A DNA stretch of 64,000 bases. Origin: Rhodoblastus acidophilus (GTDB lineage Bacteria > Pseudomonadota > Alphaproteobacteria > Rhizobiales > Beijerinckiaceae). The position numbers and the translations under genes are program-made. The notes below the pieces were generated by a model. It had not been told where the DNA came from and did no database searches. It saw only the letters and a list, made by a program, of their open reading frames with translations. The number at the start of each line of letters is the position of its first letter. Position 1 is the first letter of the stretch. Shown here piece after piece: positions 19,475 to 32,131 of the stretch. The stretch spans positions 1-64,000 of the forward strand of contig NZ_WNKS01000010.1 in NCBI RefSeq assembly GCF_009720655.1, given 5' to 3'.

Positions 19475-21532
19475 TCATTCCGCCGCTTGTTTCAGCGCGC
19501 CCTTGGCCAGGGCCGAACATTCCGCCATGACTTTTGACGCACGCGAGATGGGGTTGGTGAGATAAAAATCGGTGATCGGCGACACGAAAGCCGCGCCGGT
19601 GAGCGCGCCCGCCGGCAGTTTTGCCAGAGCGCCCGCATCGGCCGTTTCGATCTGGTCGATCCGCGCCATGTGCGGAACAGCCTTGTTGAGCAGCGCGCGA
19701 AGCTGCGCCAGCGAATCGAACGGCAAGGTTTTGCCGAGCACGGCGGACAGGGCGCGGAAAATCGCCCAGTCCTCGCGGGCGTCGCCGGGCGGGAAGCCGG
19801 CGCGATCGGTCAATTGGACGCGGCCTTCGGTGTTGACGTAAAGCCCGGATTTTTCCGTATAGGCCGCGCCCGGCAGGATCACGTCGGCGCGATGCGCGCC
19901 CCGGTCGCCATGCGTGCCGACATAGACGACGAACGCCCCCGGCTCGACGTTGATTTCGTCGGCGCCGACCAGGAACAGCAGGTCCAGCGCCCCGGCCTTG
20001 GCCATGGCGGCGGCGGAAAGCCCGCCCTCGCCCGGCACGAAGCCGATATCGAGCGCGCCGACGCGCGAGGCGGCGGCATGCAGCACGGAATAACCGTTCC
20101 AGTCGCCCTTCACGGCGAGCTTGGCGGCGAGCGCGGCGATAGCCTCGCCGTCCTCGCGGGCCAGAGCGCCGGCGCCGACCAGGATCAACGGACGTTCGGC
20201 CTTCGCCAGAACGGCCCCAAAACCTTCGCCACGAGCGACCTTGGCCAGCGTGTCGGGACCGGCGCCGAGATGCTCATAGGGGTAAGTGAGGTCGTGTTTT
20301 TCCCCGACGACGGCGATTTGAAAATCCCCCGCGCGCCAACGGCGGCGAATGCGGGCGTTGAGCACCGGCGATTCCCAGCGCGGGTTCGAGCCGACAATCA
20401 AGAGCGCGTCGGCGGCGTCGATGCCCTCGACCGTGGCGTTGAACAGGTAAGTGGCGCGGCCATTCTTCGGATGAATTTTCGCGCCGTCCTGGCGACAATC
20501 GACGTTGTTCACGCCCAGCTTGTCGGCCAGCGCCTTGGCGGCGAACAAATCCTCGACCGACGACAGGTCGCCGCCGATGAACCCGATCTTTTCAGGCGAG
20601 ACCGCCTTCACCTTGGCGGCAATGGCGTTGAACGCTTCCGTCCAACTCGCCGGACGCAGACGTCCGTTCTCGCGCAGATAGGGACGGTCGAGACGTTGCA
20701 GCTTCAGCCCATCGACGCTCTGGCGGGCCTTGTCGGAAATCCATTCCTCGTTCACCGCGTCATTGAGGCGCGGCAGGATGCGGATGACCTCGCGCCCGCG
20801 GGTGTCGATGCGGATATTGGCGCCGAGCGCGTCGGACACATCGACGCCGGGGGTCTTGGTGTATTCCCACGGACGGGCGCGAAAATTCTGCGGACGCGGC
20901 AGCAGCGCGCCGACCGGGCAGAGATCGGTGACATTGCCCTGCAATTCCGAGCGCATCGCCGATTGCAGATAGGTGGTGATCTCGGAATCCTCGCCGCGGC
21001 CGATATTGCCCATGTCGGAGGTGCCGCAGATTTCGGCGGTGAAGCGGACGCAGCGCGTGCACTGGATGCAGCGGGTCATCTCGGTCTTCACGAGAGGGCC
21101 GATATATTTGTTCTCGATCGCGTTCTTGTTTTCGCTATAGCGCGAGCGGTCGCGGCCGAAGGCCAAAGCCTGGTCCTGCAAATCGCATTCGCCGCCCTGG
21201 TCGCAGATCGGGCAGTCCAGCGGATGGTTGATGAGAAGGAATTCCATCACGCCTTCGCGCGCCTTCTTCACCATCGGCGAATTGGTGAACATTTCCGGCG
21301 GCTCGCCGTTCGGGCCGGGCCGCAAATCCCTCACCGACATGGCGCAGGAGGCGGTGGGCTTGGGCGGGCCGCCCTTCACCTCGACCAGACACATGCGGCA
21401 ATTGCCGGCGACCGACAGGCGCTCGTGGAAACAGAAGCGCGGAATCTCCTTGCCGGCGGTCTCCGCCGCCTGAAGCAGCGTGTACTCCGCCGGGACATCC
21501 ACTTCGATCCCATCGACGATGATTTTCGCCAT
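19475..21532 (-). CDS. nuoG: NADH-quinone oxidoreductase subunit G
   Basis: A 685-residue peripheral subunit holding clusters N1b, N4 and N5. The N-terminal [2Fe-2S] region reads [19 protein letters not shown] (about residues 34-52), the His-containing N5 region is [19 protein letters not shown] (about 98-116), and [10 protein letters not shown] (about 153-162) starts the N4 motif. The C-terminal two thirds are the molybdopterin-oxidoreductase-like fold. The length is normal for alphaproteobacteria. A 120-base spacer separates it from nuoF. Confidence 0.96.
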   Translation of the reverse strand: MAKIIVDGIEVDVPAEYTLLQAAETAGKEIPRFCFHERLSVAGNCRMCLVEVKGGPPKPTASCAMSVRDLRPGPNGEPPEMFTNSPMVKKAREGVMEFLLINHPLDCPICDQGGECDLQDQALAFGRDRSRYSENKNAIENKYIGPLVKTEMTRCIQCTRCVRFTAEICGTSDMGNIGRGEDSEITTYLQSAMRSELQGNVTDLCPVGALLPRPQNFRARPWEYTKTPGVDVSDALGANIRIDTRGREVIRILPRLNDAVNEEWISDKARQSVDGLKLQRLDRPYLRENGRLRPASWTEAFNAIAAKVKAVSPEKIGFIGGDLSSVEDLFAAKALADKLGVNNVDCRQDGAKIHPKNGRATYLFNATVEGIDAADALLIVGSNPRWESPVLNARIRRRWRAGDFQIAVVGEKHDLTYPYEHLGAGPDTLAKVARGEGFGAVLAKAERPLILVGAGALAREDGEAIAALAAKLAVKGDWNGYSVLHAAASRVGALDIGFVPGEGGLSAAAMAKAGALDLLFLVGADEINVEPGAFVVYVGTHGDRGAHRADVILPGAAYTEKSGLYVNTEGRVQLTDRAGFPPGDAREDWAIFRALSAVLGKTLPFDSLAQLRALLNKAVPHMARIDQIETADAGALAKLPAGALTGAAFVSPITDFYLTNPISRASKVMAECSALAKGALKQAAE

Positions 21533-21652
21533 GTTTCTTCCCTTTGCGCCGGACGCGGCGGGGTGTTCCGCGCGCCGGTCCAGCTCCGAACCATTTTTTC
21601 AGGGTGCTTTAACACCGGGCGCGCCGATGCAAGAACCCCGCCTTTTGGGCGC

Positions 21653-22954
21653 CTACTGCGCCGCGACCTTGACCGCGTCCTTGTCGGCGCGGGCGGTGTA
21701 AGAATCGATCCGCGCCTCGATCACGGGGCGGAAATGCGTGATGAGGCCCTGGATCGGCCACGCCGCCGCGTCGCCCAGAGCGCAAATCGTGTGGCCCTCG
21801 ATCTGCTTCGACACATCGAACAGCAGGTCGATTTCCGACTTTTGTGCGCGACCTTCGACCATGCGTTGCATGATCCGGTACATCCAGCCGGTGCCTTCGC
21901 GACACGGCGTGCACTGCCCGCAGCTCTCATGCTTGTAAAAATGCGAGAGACGGGCGATGGCGCGGATGATGTCCGTGCTCTTGTCCATCACAATCACCGC
22001 CGCCGTGCCGAGGCCGGATTTCAGCGCCGACAGCGAGTCGAAATCCATGGGCGTGTCGATGATTTGATGCGCCGGCACGCAGCGCACCGAGGAGCCGCCG
22101 GGGATCACCGCCAGCAGATTGTCCCAGCCGCCGCGCACGCCGCCCGCGTGCTTTTCGATCAGCTCCCGGAACGGGATCGACATGGCCTCTTCGACATTGC
22201 ACGGCTTGTTGACGTGCCCGGAAATGCTGAACAGTTTGGTCCCGGAATTGTTTTTCGCGCCAAACGACGCGAACCACGCCGCGCTCCGCCGCAAAATGGT
22301 CGGCGCCACCGCGATGGATTCAACATTGTTGACCGTCGTCGGGCAACCGTAGAGCCCGACATTCGCCGGGAACGGCGGTTTGAGGCGCGGCATGCCTTTC
22401 TTGCCTTCAAGCGACTCCAGCAGCGCGGTCTCCTCACCGCAGATATAGGCGCCGGCGCCGTGATGCACAATCACTTCAAAGGGATAGCCGTGGATATTGT
22501 CCTTGCCGATCAGCTTGGCTTCATAGGCCTGGTCCACCGCCGCCTGCAGGCGCTCGCGCTCCCAGATGAACTCGCCGCGCACATAGATGTAGGCGGCGGA
22601 AGCCCCCATGGCGAAGCCCGCGACAAGACAGCCTTCGACCAGCAGATGCGGGTCGTTGCGAAGAATTTCGCGATCCTTGCAGGTGCCCGGCTCGGATTCG
22701 TCGGCGTTGACGACCAGATAGGAGGGCCGCGCCGGATCGGGCTTGGGCATGAACGACCATTTGAGGCCGGTCGGAAAGCCGGCGCCGCCACGTCCGCGCA
22801 GGCCCGAGGCCTTCATTTCCGAAATGATCCAGTCCTTGCCCTTTTCCAGCAGGCCCTTGGTGTTGTCCCAGGCGCCGCGATTCTTCGCGCCGGCGAGGCT
22901 CCAGTCGCCGTAGCCGTAAAGGTTCTGGAAGATGCGATCCTTGTCCTGAAGCAT
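21653..22954 (-). CDS. nuoF: NADH-quinone oxidoreductase subunit F
   Basis: A 433-residue subunit that binds NADH, FMN and cluster N3. The glycine-rich NADH site [13 protein letters not shown] is at about residues 50-62, the FMN region includes [14 protein letters not shown] (about 84-97), and cluster N3 is held by ESCGQCTPC (about 347-355) plus the Cys in HTICALGD. It starts 10 bases after the stop of nuoE. Confidence 0.97.
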   Translation of the reverse strand: MLQDKDRIFQNLYGYGDWSLAGAKNRGAWDNTKGLLEKGKDWIISEMKASGLRGRGGAGFPTGLKWSFMPKPDPARPSYLVVNADESEPGTCKDREILRNDPHLLVEGCLVAGFAMGASAAYIYVRGEFIWERERLQAAVDQAYEAKLIGKDNIHGYPFEVIVHHGAGAYICGEETALLESLEGKKGMPRLKPPFPANVGLYGCPTTVNNVESIAVAPTILRRSAAWFASFGAKNNSGTKLFSISGHVNKPCNVEEAMSIPFRELIEKHAGGVRGGWDNLLAVIPGGSSVRCVPAHQIIDTPMDFDSLSALKSGLGTAAVIVMDKSTDIIRAIARLSHFYKHESCGQCTPCREGTGWMYRIMQRMVEGRAQKSEIDLLFDVSKQIEGHTICALGDAAAWPIQGLITHFRPVIEARIDSYTARADKDAVKVAAQ

Positions 22955-22964
22955 CGTCTTCTCC

Positions 22965-23633
22965 TTACTTGCCCGGATGGGCCGGCTGCGCGGCGGCGGC
23001 GGGGTCGCTCAGCGGACCGCTCTTGCCATCGGCGCCATAGAATTCCGTGAGAGCGGTCAGCCCGCCCAGCGGCTCCGAACGGTTGCGGCCGTTCTGCGGT
23101 CCGACATGGGTGGGACGCCCGGCCGCGAGATCGTCGAGCAGTTTCGAAAAGGATTCGGCGGTCAAATCCTCATAATAATCGTCGTTGATCTGCACCATGG
23201 GCGCGTTGCAGCAGGCGCCGAGGCACTCGACCTCAAGCCAGGAAAACAGGCCGTCGGCGGTGACATGGCGCTGCTCGCCGATGCGCTCTTCGCAGACTTT
23301 GATCAGCGCGTCGGAGCCGCGCAGCATGCAGGGCGTGGTCCCGCACACCTGGACAAAATATTTACCGACCGGCTCCAGGTTGAACATCGTATAAAAAGTC
23401 GCGACCTCGAGCGCTCGGATGTAGGGCATGCCCAAAATGTCCGCGACCTTTTCGATGGCTTTTTGCGGCAGCCAGTAATCATGCTGTTTTTGAGCCTGCC
23501 ACAGGGCCGGGATCACGGCGGAGGCCTGACGCCCCTGCGGATATTTGGCGATCTGCTTGTCCAGCCACGCCATGTTTTCGGGCGTGAACTCGAAACTGTC
23601 AGGCTGCTGCTCGGCGAGACGGCGGGCGCTCAT
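22965..23633 (-). CDS. nuoE: NADH-quinone oxidoreductase subunit E
   Basis: A 222-residue thioredoxin-fold subunit carrying [2Fe-2S] cluster N1a. The four ligands are the pair in CGTTPC (about residues 89-94) and the pair in CLGACC (about 130-135). After the family domain a flexible tail of about 50 residues follows, ending in an Ala/Pro-rich stretch. The ATG at 23633 overlaps the TGA of the small upstream gene (ATGA), so translation is probably coupled. The open frame extends further upstream but that part is a shadow of nuoD. Confidence 0.96.
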   Translation of the reverse strand: MSARRLAEQQPDSFEFTPENMAWLDKQIAKYPQGRQASAVIPALWQAQKQHDYWLPQKAIEKVADILGMPYIRALEVATFYTMFNLEPVGKYFVQVCGTTPCMLRGSDALIKVCEERIGEQRHVTADGLFSWLEVECLGACCNAPMVQINDDYYEDLTAESFSKLLDDLAAGRPTHVGPQNGRNRSEPLGGLTALTEFYGADGKSGPLSDPAAAAQPAHPGK

Positions 23634-23839
23634 GATTTCTTTCCATTGGATTCGCGCATGTCCTGGATGACGACATAAGCCGCGACGGCCAAACCGCCGA
23701 GGAGAATGCCGAAGTCGGATTGCGGCTGGATCAGGGCTGAGCCGTTCACGGCCCGCCAGAGGACGAGGACGAGGATCGCGGACCCCAATCCGCTGATCAG
23801 AAAACGCGCGTTCTTGCGCAGCGATTCCAAAACCGTCAT
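23630..23839 (-). CDS. Small membrane protein encoded between nuoD and nuoE, unknown function
   Basis: A 69-residue protein (starting [17 protein letters not shown]) with two predicted membrane helices (about residues 12-30 and 41-58) joined by a short loop, and a polar end MRESNGKKS. Its ATG overlaps the TGA of nuoD and its TGA overlaps the ATG of nuoE, both as ATGA. Such a double overlap strongly suggests that it is really translated and made in a fixed ratio to complex I. I do not recognise a family. It could be an accessory or assembly factor of complex I, but that is inferred only from position. Confidence 0.7.
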   Translation of the reverse strand: MTVLESLRKNARFLISGLGSAILVLVLWRAVNGSALIQPQSDFGILLGGLAVAAYVVIQDMRESNGKKS

Positions 23840-25029
23840 CGGTCGACCTCGCCGAACACGATGTCCTGCGCGCCGAGGATGGCGGAGACGTCGGCGAGCA
23901 TATGGTTGCGGCACAGCAGGTCCATGCCCTGGAGGTGAGCGAAGCCCGGCGCGCGAATCTTGCACTTGTAGGGCTTGTCGGTGCCGTCGGAGACCAGATA
24001 GACGCCGAACTCGCCTTTCGGCGCTTCGGTGGCGACATAGACCTCGCCTTCCGGGGTCCGAAAACCTTCGGTGAACAGCTTGAAGTGATGGATCAGGCTT
24101 TCCATCGACTGTTTCATCGCGGCGCGGCGCGGCGGGGTGATCTTGTGGTCGGGCGTGAGCACCGGCCCCTGATTTTCCGCCAATGAAAGCTTTTCGACAC
24201 ATTGGCGCATGATGCGCACGGATTGTCGCATTTCTTCGAGGCGCACGACCTGACGGTCGTAGCAATCGCCATGCTTGCCGACCGGAATGTCGAATTCCAT
24301 TTCCTCGTAGCACTCATAGGGCTGCGCGCGGCGCAGGTCCCAGGCGACGCCGCAGCCGCGCAGCACCGGACCGGAAAAACCCCACTTCCAGCATTCTTCC
24401 GCCGTGAGCACGCCAATGTCGGCGTTGCGCTGCTTGAAAATGCGGTTCTCGACGAACAGCTCTTCCAGATCGTCCATGAGTTTCAGGAACGGATCGAGCC
24501 AGGCGCCGATGTCGGCGATCAGAGCGGGCGGCAGGTCCTTGGCGACGCCGCCCGGCCGGAAATAATTGGCGTGCATGCGGGCGCCGGAGGCGCGCTCATA
24601 AAACACCATGATCTTTTCGCGTTCTTCAAACCCCCAGACCGGCGGGGTGAGCGCGCCGACGTCCATCGCCTGCGTGGTGACGTTCAGCATATGCGAGAGG
24701 ATGCGGGTCATTTCCGCATAGAGCACGCGGATCAATTGCGCGCGGCGCGGAACCACGACGCCCAACAACTTCTCGATGGCGAGGACGAAGGAATGCTCCT
24801 GGGACATGGGCCCGCAATAATCGAGCCGATCGAAATAGGGCACGTTCTGCAAATAGGTGCGCGTCTCCATCAGCTTTTCCGTGCCGCGATGCAGCAGGCC
24901 GATATGGGGATCGACGCGTTCGACCACTTCGCCGTCCAGCTCCAGCACCAGGCGCAGCACGCCATGAGCCGCCGGATGTTGCGGACCGAAGTTGATCGAG
25001 AAATTGCGCATGTTCTGTTCGGTCATCAT
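23836..25029 (-). CDS. nuoD: NADH-quinone oxidoreductase subunit D
   Basis: A 397-residue, 49-kDa type subunit that forms the quinone-binding site with NuoB. The quinone-site histidine is in [15 protein letters not shown] (about residues 40-54) and the conserved Tyr in [12 protein letters not shown] (about 70-81). The C-terminus ends with the conserved FGEVDR. NuoC is encoded separately, not fused. There are two adjacent ATG codons at 25029 and 25026. It follows the DUF2059-like gene by 5 bases. Confidence 0.97.
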   Translation of the reverse strand: MMTEQNMRNFSINFGPQHPAAHGVLRLVLELDGEVVERVDPHIGLLHRGTEKLMETRTYLQNVPYFDRLDYCGPMSQEHSFVLAIEKLLGVVVPRRAQLIRVLYAEMTRILSHMLNVTTQAMDVGALTPPVWGFEEREKIMVFYERASGARMHANYFRPGGVAKDLPPALIADIGAWLDPFLKLMDDLEELFVENRIFKQRNADIGVLTAEECWKWGFSGPVLRGCGVAWDLRRAQPYECYEEMEFDIPVGKHGDCYDRQVVRLEEMRQSVRIMRQCVEKLSLAENQGPVLTPDHKITPPRRAAMKQSMESLIHHFKLFTEGFRTPEGEVYVATEAPKGEFGVYLVSDGTDKPYKCKIRAPGFAHLQGMDLLCRNHMLADVSAILGAQDIVFGEVDR

Positions 25030-25034
25030 CCGCC

Positions 25035-25571
25035 TCAGATTTTCACTTCGACGCCGGCTTTCAGCATTTCGTCCCGCGCGGCGGCGAGCGCGCGCGGAAT
25101 GACAAAATCGTTCATCAGGCGCATGTTTTCATTCAAACGCGCCACCAGCAACGGCATTTTGCGCACCACTTTGGCGCCCATGGGCGTCTGCTGGAAGGCG
25201 CGCAGCGCCTCAAGCTCATCCTTGTCCATCGTCTCCAGCAGGGTGAGGACCGAGGCGCGCTCGATAGCGTCCACATCCTGGGTCAGCATCTTTTCGACGA
25301 AATGATCGACGAAGGCGGAGGCCTGGTCCTCGCCCAGTCCAGGATTGGCGGCGCGCAACCGCTGGTTCACCTGCTGAGCCGCGAAGGGCGCGCTCTTGGT
25401 CACCAGCGCGCGCAGATCGAGGGTTTTGGCGTAGGCCTGCGCCGCTTCGACCGCTTGCGGATCATAAGCCTTCAACTTTCCCGCATAGCCTTGCGCGGAA
25501 TCCTGAGCCGACGCCGCCCCGCAAAGAGCCAACGCCATCAGGACCAGCAGGGAGGCGGGACGTCGCATCAT
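25035..25571 (-). CDS. Secreted DUF2059-like protein inside the nuo operon
   Basis: A 178-residue protein with a clear signal peptide ([18 protein letters not shown], cleavage near residue 22). The mature part is helical and contains the DUF2059-like segment [23 protein letters not shown] (about residues 118-140), in which a helix is followed by a T-P-x-G turn. The family function is unknown. Its ATG overlaps the nuoC stop by one base (TGATG) and its stop lies 5 bases before nuoD, so it is embedded in the operon and likely co-translated. A periplasmic protein here could assist complex I assembly or quality control, but this is inferred from position. Confidence 0.75.
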   Translation of the reverse strand: MMRRPASLLVLMALALCGAASAQDSAQGYAGKLKAYDPQAVEAAQAYAKTLDLRALVTKSAPFAAQQVNQRLRAANPGLGEDQASAFVDHFVEKMLTQDVDAIERASVLTLLETMDKDELEALRAFQQTPMGAKVVRKMPLLVARLNENMRLMNDFVIPRALAAARDEMLKAGVEVKI

Positions 25572-26212
25572 CAGCCCTTGGTCGCCTTCTCGTCGCCGGG
25601 AAGATCGTATTTCGTCGCTTCCCAGGGGGACAGGAAGTCGAAGGTGCGGAATTCCTGCGTGAGCTGCACCGGCTGGTAGACAACACGTTTCTGCTCGTCG
25701 TCGTAGCGGACTTCGACATAGCCGGTGAGCGGGAAATCCTTTCGAAGAGGATGCCCGTCGAACCCGTAGTCGGTGAGCATGCGGCGCAGGTCAGGATGGT
25801 CCGAGAACAGCACGCCATACATGTCGTAGGCTTCGCGCTCGTACCAATTGGCCGCCGGCCAGACATTGACCGCCGAAGGCAACGGATTGATGTCATCGGC
25901 CGCCGTTTTCACGCGAACGCGAAGATTGGCGGCGGGATCGAGCAGATGCACGACCACGTCGAACCGTTTTTCGCGCGCGGGGTAATCCACTGCTGTCAGG
26001 TCGATGAAGCTGATAAAGCCGTTGTCGCGCAAAAAGGTGAGCGATTCGATCCACTTGCCCGAATCGACGGTCACGCTCAGCTCGTCAAAGGCCAGCTCGG
26101 CGGACAGGAAAGCGCCGCCCAGGCCCGCCTCGACTTTTTCGCGGATCGCCCGCAATTGCCCGCGCAAAATCTCCGCGTGGGTATGTTCGACCGGATGTGT
26201 GGCGTCCGTCAT
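25571..26212 (-). CDS. nuoC: NADH-quinone oxidoreductase subunit C
   Basis: A 213-residue, 30-kDa type subunit of the peripheral arm. The signature [30 protein letters not shown] (about residues 117-146) and [18 protein letters not shown] are clear. The ATG at 26212 was chosen over one 21 bases upstream because GAGGGA precedes it at a suitable distance. The 139 bases between it and nuoB are largely filled by a dispersed repeat, which is unusual inside a nuo operon. Confidence 0.96.
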   Translation of the reverse strand: MTDATHPVEHTHAEILRGQLRAIREKVEAGLGGAFLSAELAFDELSVTVDSGKWIESLTFLRDNGFISFIDLTAVDYPAREKRFDVVVHLLDPAANLRVRVKTAADDINPLPSAVNVWPAANWYEREAYDMYGVLFSDHPDLRRMLTDYGFDGHPLRKDFPLTGYVEVRYDDEQKRVVYQPVQLTQEFRTFDFLSPWEATKYDLPGDEKATKG

Positions 26213-26250
26213 CTCGAATTCCCTCGCCCGCAACGGGCGGAATCTGGGTT

Positions 26251-26355
26251 TAGAGCATTTTCAAGCGAAGTGGATGCCGGTTCGCGTGAAGAAAATGCGT
26301 CAAAACAAGAATCTAGAGCTTTTTCATGTTTCCATGAAGCGTGAAAAAACTCTAG
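26251..26355 (-). repeat. Dispersed repeat, type B copy 1, inside the nuo operon
   Basis: About 105 bases running from TAGAGCATTTTCAAGCG through GTGGATGCCGGTTCGCG and a hairpin around TTTTTCATG/CGTGAAAAA to CTCTAG. Two more copies lie at 43999-44101 and 45253-45354 in the opposite orientation. Its end overlaps the TAG stop codon of nuoB. This repeat type is widespread in Rhizobiales genomes, mostly between genes. Confidence 0.85.
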
Positions 26356-26936
26356 CGTTCGATCGTGCCGGTGCGGCGGATTTTGCGCTGGAGCAGCATG
26401 ATGCCGTAGAGCAGCGCTTCCGCCGAAGGCGGACAGCCGGGCACGTAAATGTCGACGGGCACGATGCGATCGCAGCCGCGCACCACCGAATAGGAATAGT
26501 GGTAGTAGCCGCCGCCGTTGGCGCAGGAGCCCATCGAGATCACGTAGCGCGGCTCCGGCATCTGGTCATAGACCTTGCGCAGCGCCGGGGCCATTTTGTT
26601 GGTGAGCGTGCCGGCGACGATCATCACGTCGGACTGGCGCGGCGAGGCGCGTGGCGCGAAGCCGTAGCGCTCCACGTCATAGCGTGGCATGGCGACATGC
26701 ATCATTTCGACGGCGCAGCAGGCCAGGCCAAAAGTCATCCACATCAGCGAGCCCGTGCGCGCCCAGTTGATGAGGTCGTCGGTCGCGGTGACGATAAAAC
26801 CCTTGTCGGCGAGTTCGTCGTTGATGGCCAGAAATGTGGGGTCGTCGGCGCCGATCGGCTTGCCGGTGCGGGGATCGAGGATACCGCGTGGCGCGGGCGC
26901 GATCAGGGTCGGCTGCGTTTCGCGCGTCAGTCCCAT
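26352..26936 (-). CDS. nuoB: NADH-quinone oxidoreductase subunit B
   Basis: A 194-residue subunit that carries cluster N2, the electron donor to quinone. Ligands are the Cys pair in LACCAVEMM (about residues 71-79), the Cys in GSCANGGG (about 135-142) and the Cys in [13 protein letters not shown] (about 164-176). Its start overlaps the end of nuoA by 10 bases. The stop codon TAG falls within the terminal CTCTAG of a dispersed repeat, so the last few codons border on repeat DNA. Confidence 0.97.
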   Translation of the reverse strand: MGLTRETQPTLIAPAPRGILDPRTGKPIGADDPTFLAINDELADKGFIVTATDDLINWARTGSLMWMTFGLACCAVEMMHVAMPRYDVERYGFAPRASPRQSDVMIVAGTLTNKMAPALRKVYDQMPEPRYVISMGSCANGGGYYHYSYSVVRGCDRIVPVDIYVPGCPPSAEALLYGIMLLQRKIRRTGTIER

Positions 26937-27289
26937 TCAAGGGCTCCCTTTTTCCATTCGTAGACAAAGCCGACGGTGAGCACGCCGAGGAACAGCATCA
27001 TCGACCAGAAGCCGAACACGCCGATCGAACGGAAAGCGACGGCCCAGGGGAACAGGAAGGCGACTTCCAGATCGAAGATGATGAACAGCAGCGACACGAG
27101 GTAGAAGCGCACGTCGAACTTCATGCGGGCGTCGTCGAAGGCGTTGAAGCCGCACTCGTAGGCCGAGAGTTTTTCCGCGTCGGGCGCCTTGAAGGCAATG
27201 ATGAAGGGCGCGACGAGCAACGCCCCCGAAAGCACTGTCGCGATGGCGATGAAGATCACCAGCGGCAGATAATCGTTGAGAACCGACAT
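26927..27289 (-). CDS. nuoA: NADH-quinone oxidoreductase subunit A
   Basis: A 120-residue membrane subunit with three helices and the conserved loop [22 protein letters not shown] (about residues 43-64) that lines the quinone cavity; the Cys of ECGF is conserved. It is the first gene of the nuo operon, with 308 bases separating it from tRNA-Asp upstream. Confidence 0.97.
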   Translation of the reverse strand: MSVLNDYLPLVIFIAIATVLSGALLVAPFIIAFKAPDAEKLSAYECGFNAFDDARMKFDVRFYLVSLLFIIFDLEVAFLFPWAVAFRSIGVFGFWSMMLFLGVLTVGFVYEWKKGALEWD

Positions 27290-27597
27290 GTTTTGTCCTC
27301 CCGCCGATTTTTGGCGCCTCCCGAAACCTGACGGCGTTCGGGAAGGCGTTCCGGCGACAGTAGCTCAGTAGCAAGAGCCCTGCCACCGCCGCCTCTTTGG
27401 CCTCGTTCCGTATCTTAGTGCGACAATACGCGCAAGGTCGAAACACGCGTCTAGGACTAAGGACGGGTTCGCGTGGGACGCCACCGGCATGAAACCGTTG
27501 GAATGCTAATAAATTTCAAGGAGCTAGCGCTGCGCACGCGCACGAAAACCTTGCGACGATTTGCCGATGCGCGTGATATGGGGTCGCCATTGCGAAA
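27290..27597. other. Intergenic region upstream of nuoA
   Basis: This 308-base stretch lies between the tRNA-Asp and nuoA, both on the minus strand, and must contain the nuo promoter unless the operon is read through from the tRNA. A TAAGAT-like -10 hexamer is visible on the minus strand at 27412-27417, but I could not find a well-spaced -35, so no promoter is called. No convincing gene or terminator was found. Confidence 0.4.
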
Positions 27598-27674
<77 letters not shown>

Positions 27675-28158
27675 GCGTCTCCGGCGCTTCGTCAGTGACT
27701 TGCGTCGTGCGGATGGGTGCGAAGTAAGGCAGGGCGCGATTCAAGTCAAGCGCCCTTGTGACGAGTTTTTGATGGTTTGTGAAATAACTAGGGAAAGCGC
27801 GGCGCCCGTCTGTCCAGAAGCGGCGGGATGGCCGGGGTGATGCGCCCTTCCTGACGCTCCAGCGCATCAAGAAGGCCAGAATCAGACGGATTTGCGAGAG
27901 GGAATCGAAAAACACGGCCGGCGTCGGGACCAACGCGTCCGCTCAGGCGGCGAGGGAAAGGGCGCGCTGTCGATCCAGGCTCGTCATGCCCGGGCTTGTC
28001 GCGGGTATCCACGCCGAGCCGCCAAGACATGCTGCAACAGTTCGCGTTGCGGAGCCGCTTGGATGGCCGGACAAGCCCGGTCGTGACGACAGAGCGCCGC
28101 GGTGAACCGAACTGTCAACCGCAGCCGTGAACGGCGGAGCCGCGAGGAAGAAGGACCG
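27675..28158. other. Long intergenic region between tRNA-Asp and the ClpP-like gene
   Basis: There are 484 bases without a convincing gene. The right half (27981-28090) is a palindromic dispersed repeat, listed separately. The left half shows no good open frame or hairpin terminator. Confidence 0.6.
27981..28090. repeat. Dispersed palindromic repeat, type C
   Basis: TCGTCATGCCCGGGCTTGTC at the left faces GACAAGCCCGGTCGTGACGA-like sequence at the right (28067-28089), with GGTATCCACG and GGATGG as inner arms. The outer arms are largely complementary and enclose about 40 bases. This CGTCATGCCCGGGC family is a very common intergenic element in Rhizobiales. Confidence 0.75.
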
Positions 28159-28827
28159 TCAGAAAACCCGGCTCGCCAGTCTCCAGCGGGTCATTTCCGA
28201 CGGGGTCACCATGTGCAGCGTCGACGACGAAATATGCTCGGCGGTGCGGATCAAATCGCTGGAAACGCCCATGCGGACGCTATAGGCCATCAGATGCGCG
28301 GCCATCGAGCCGTTGTCGTAACGGCGCACCACCGCTCCGTCGCCAAAGGCGCCGGCGTCCGTGACCTGGTTGGCGAACATGCGATGGATGCCCAGCGAGC
28401 TGCCCTGCGGCGCCACGCGCTTGCGGCCGCCCATGAAGGCATAGACGCAAGCCGACAGGCAATGAGCGGACAGGAAGCGCCCTCCCCGCCCCGCGGACGG
28501 CGCCAGCCGCGCCACCACGGTGGCCGCGCCGATTCGGCGGAAAATCTGCCCCAGCTCCATCGAGGCGACGACATAGCCACCTTCGGAATTCAGGAACACC
28601 ACCGTCCGCAAATCGCGATTCGCCCCGTTCTCGCGCAGAAAGGCCAGGAAATCGTGGGGCGTGGAATTGGTGATCTGTCCTTCGGCGACAATAGCCATGG
28701 GACAGCCGCCCCGGCAGGCGCCCCCGAGCGATTCGAGGCGGAACGTCATGGCCTGCGCCTGCGTCGCGACCAGCGCGCCGGCGGCGAGCGCCCCGAGCGA
28801 AATGAGGCCGAGAGATCGAGACAGCAT
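28159..28827 (-). CDS. Periplasmic ClpP/crotonase-fold protein (COG3904-like)
   Basis: A 222-residue protein with a signal peptide (LGLISLGALAAGALVATQAQA). The mature part resembles the ClpP-like predicted periplasmic proteins of COG3904: NSEGGYVVASMELGQIFRR (about residues 77-95) forms the oxyanion helix region, and HCLSACVYAFMGG (about 119-131) holds the Ser that takes the place of the ClpP nucleophile, with GIHRMF (about 146-151) providing a histidine. The start at 28827 was chosen because it begins the signal peptide; the frame upstream overlaps tRNA-Val. Proteolytic activity is not established for the family. Confidence 0.75.
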   Translation of the reverse strand: MLSRSLGLISLGALAAGALVATQAQAMTFRLESLGGACRGGCPMAIVAEGQITNSTPHDFLAFLRENGANRDLRTVVFLNSEGGYVVASMELGQIFRRIGAATVVARLAPSAGRGGRFLSAHCLSACVYAFMGGRKRVAPQGSSLGIHRMFANQVTDAGAFGDGAVVRRYDNGSMAAHLMAYSVRMGVSSDLIRTAEHISSSTLHMVTPSEMTRWRLASRVF

Positions 28828-28873
28828 GCGCGCAACTCCGCCCAAAACGTTCGACACGGGGACTCTCCAGAAA

Positions 28874-28949
28874 TGGTGGGCGGTGACGGTCTCGAACCGC
28901 CGACCCTCTCGGTGTAAACGAGATGCTCTACCAACTGAGCTAACCGCCC
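28874..28949 (-). tRNA. tRNA-Val (anticodon UAC)
   Basis: The minus strand reads GGGCGGTTAGCTCAGTTGG, then an anticodon loop TTTACAC with anticodon TAC, a T-arm GGTTCGAGACC, acceptor CCGCCC and an encoded CCA at 28874-28876. All arms pair well over 76 nt. Confidence 0.95.
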
Positions 28950-29064
28950 TTCGCGCCATCGCGATCGAGGCGAAGGCGCTCAAAACGCTTTAGGACGCGC
29001 AACGCGCCCTGACAAGACTTTCGGACAAAGAGATTAAAACCTGACGAACGGCGTCGCCAGGCCC

Positions 29065-29100
29065 AAACAAACAAAACCTGGCGAATCAAGATTCGCCAGG
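29065..29100 (-). terminator. Rho-independent terminator after hupB
   Basis: A perfect 11-bp stem CCTGGCGAATC/GATTCGCCAGG (29077-29087 and 29090-29100) with a minimal loop is followed on the minus strand by TTTTGTTTGTTT. It lies 25 bases after the hupB stop. Confidence 0.9.
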
Positions 29101-29125
29101 CTCGCATTCCGACAGCGCGGTTGAC

Positions 29126-29404
29126 TTACTTGTTGACCAGGGTCTTCAGCTGGGCGCCGGGCTTGAAGCGCACGCTCTTGGAAGCGGGGATCTTGATCTC
29201 CTCGCCGGTCGCGGGATTGCGGCCCTTGCCGGCGGCGCGCTCCTTGACCGAGAAGGTGCCGAAACCGACGAGGCGAACTTCCTCGCCGTTCTTAAGCGCC
29301 TGCGAGATCGCGTCGATCACGGCGTCGAGGGCGGCGCCCGCGGCGGCCTTCGAGGATTCCGTCGCTTCCGCCACCACGTCGATCAATTCGGCTTTGTTGG
29401 TCAT
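29126..29404 (-). CDS. hupB: DNA-binding protein HU-beta
   Basis: A 92-residue HU protein, a nucleoid-associated dimer that bends DNA. It starts MTNKAELIDVV; the signature region LVGFGTFSVKERAAGKGRNP (about residues 44-63) covers the beta arm with its proline tip. The start at 29404 is fixed by homology and by AGGAG six bases upstream. It lies downstream of lon in the widely conserved order clpX-lon-hupB, but a 300-base spacer with a terminator-like hairpin suggests that it has its own promoter. Confidence 0.96.
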   Translation of the reverse strand: MTNKAELIDVVAEATESSKAAAGAALDAVIDAISQALKNGEEVRLVGFGTFSVKERAAGKGRNPATGEEIKIPASKSVRFKPGAQLKTLVNK

Positions 29405-29647
29405 ATGAAACTCCTGTCTCTGCTGCGCGCGCTCAGACGCAACCTTTGTTTTTCCCGGGCCGCTGTCCGGATGGAAGCTTGATCGCCGCCACGAAAAGCG
29501 CGCCGCTCGGCGCTGCTCGAATCGTAACCGGACGATGGCGCTACTTTTGATGCGAATCCGGGCCAAGGCAAGGGACCGGGCGGGAGAATCGCCAAAAAAT
29601 CCCAGCAAAATCGGGCTTTTTACGCCCTCGGCCTTCGCAAAGACGAA

Positions 29648-29674
29648 GGGCCGGAGCCAAAATGGCCCCGGCCC
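29648..29674 (-). terminator. Hairpin terminator after lon
   Basis: An 11-bp GC-rich stem (29648-29658 with 29664-29674, one G-T pair) with loop ATTTT on the minus strand follows the lon stop by about 30 bases. The tail TTCGTCTTT is only moderately T-rich. Confidence 0.6.
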
Positions 29675-29704
29675 CCGCTTCCCGCAGGAAATCCTTGCGT
29701 TGTC

Positions 29705-32131
<2,427 letters not shown>

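Noticed and set aside
19670-23050. Very long plus-strand open frame of 1126 codons opposite nuoG, nuoF and nuoE
   Set aside because: It is antisense to three well-conserved complex I genes, has the Arg/Asp/His-rich composition of a GC-rich shadow frame and shows no domain.
27402-27445. Promoter of the nuo operon
   Set aside because: A TAAGAT -10-like hexamer can be seen, but no -35 element stands at 16-18 bases, so I did not call it.
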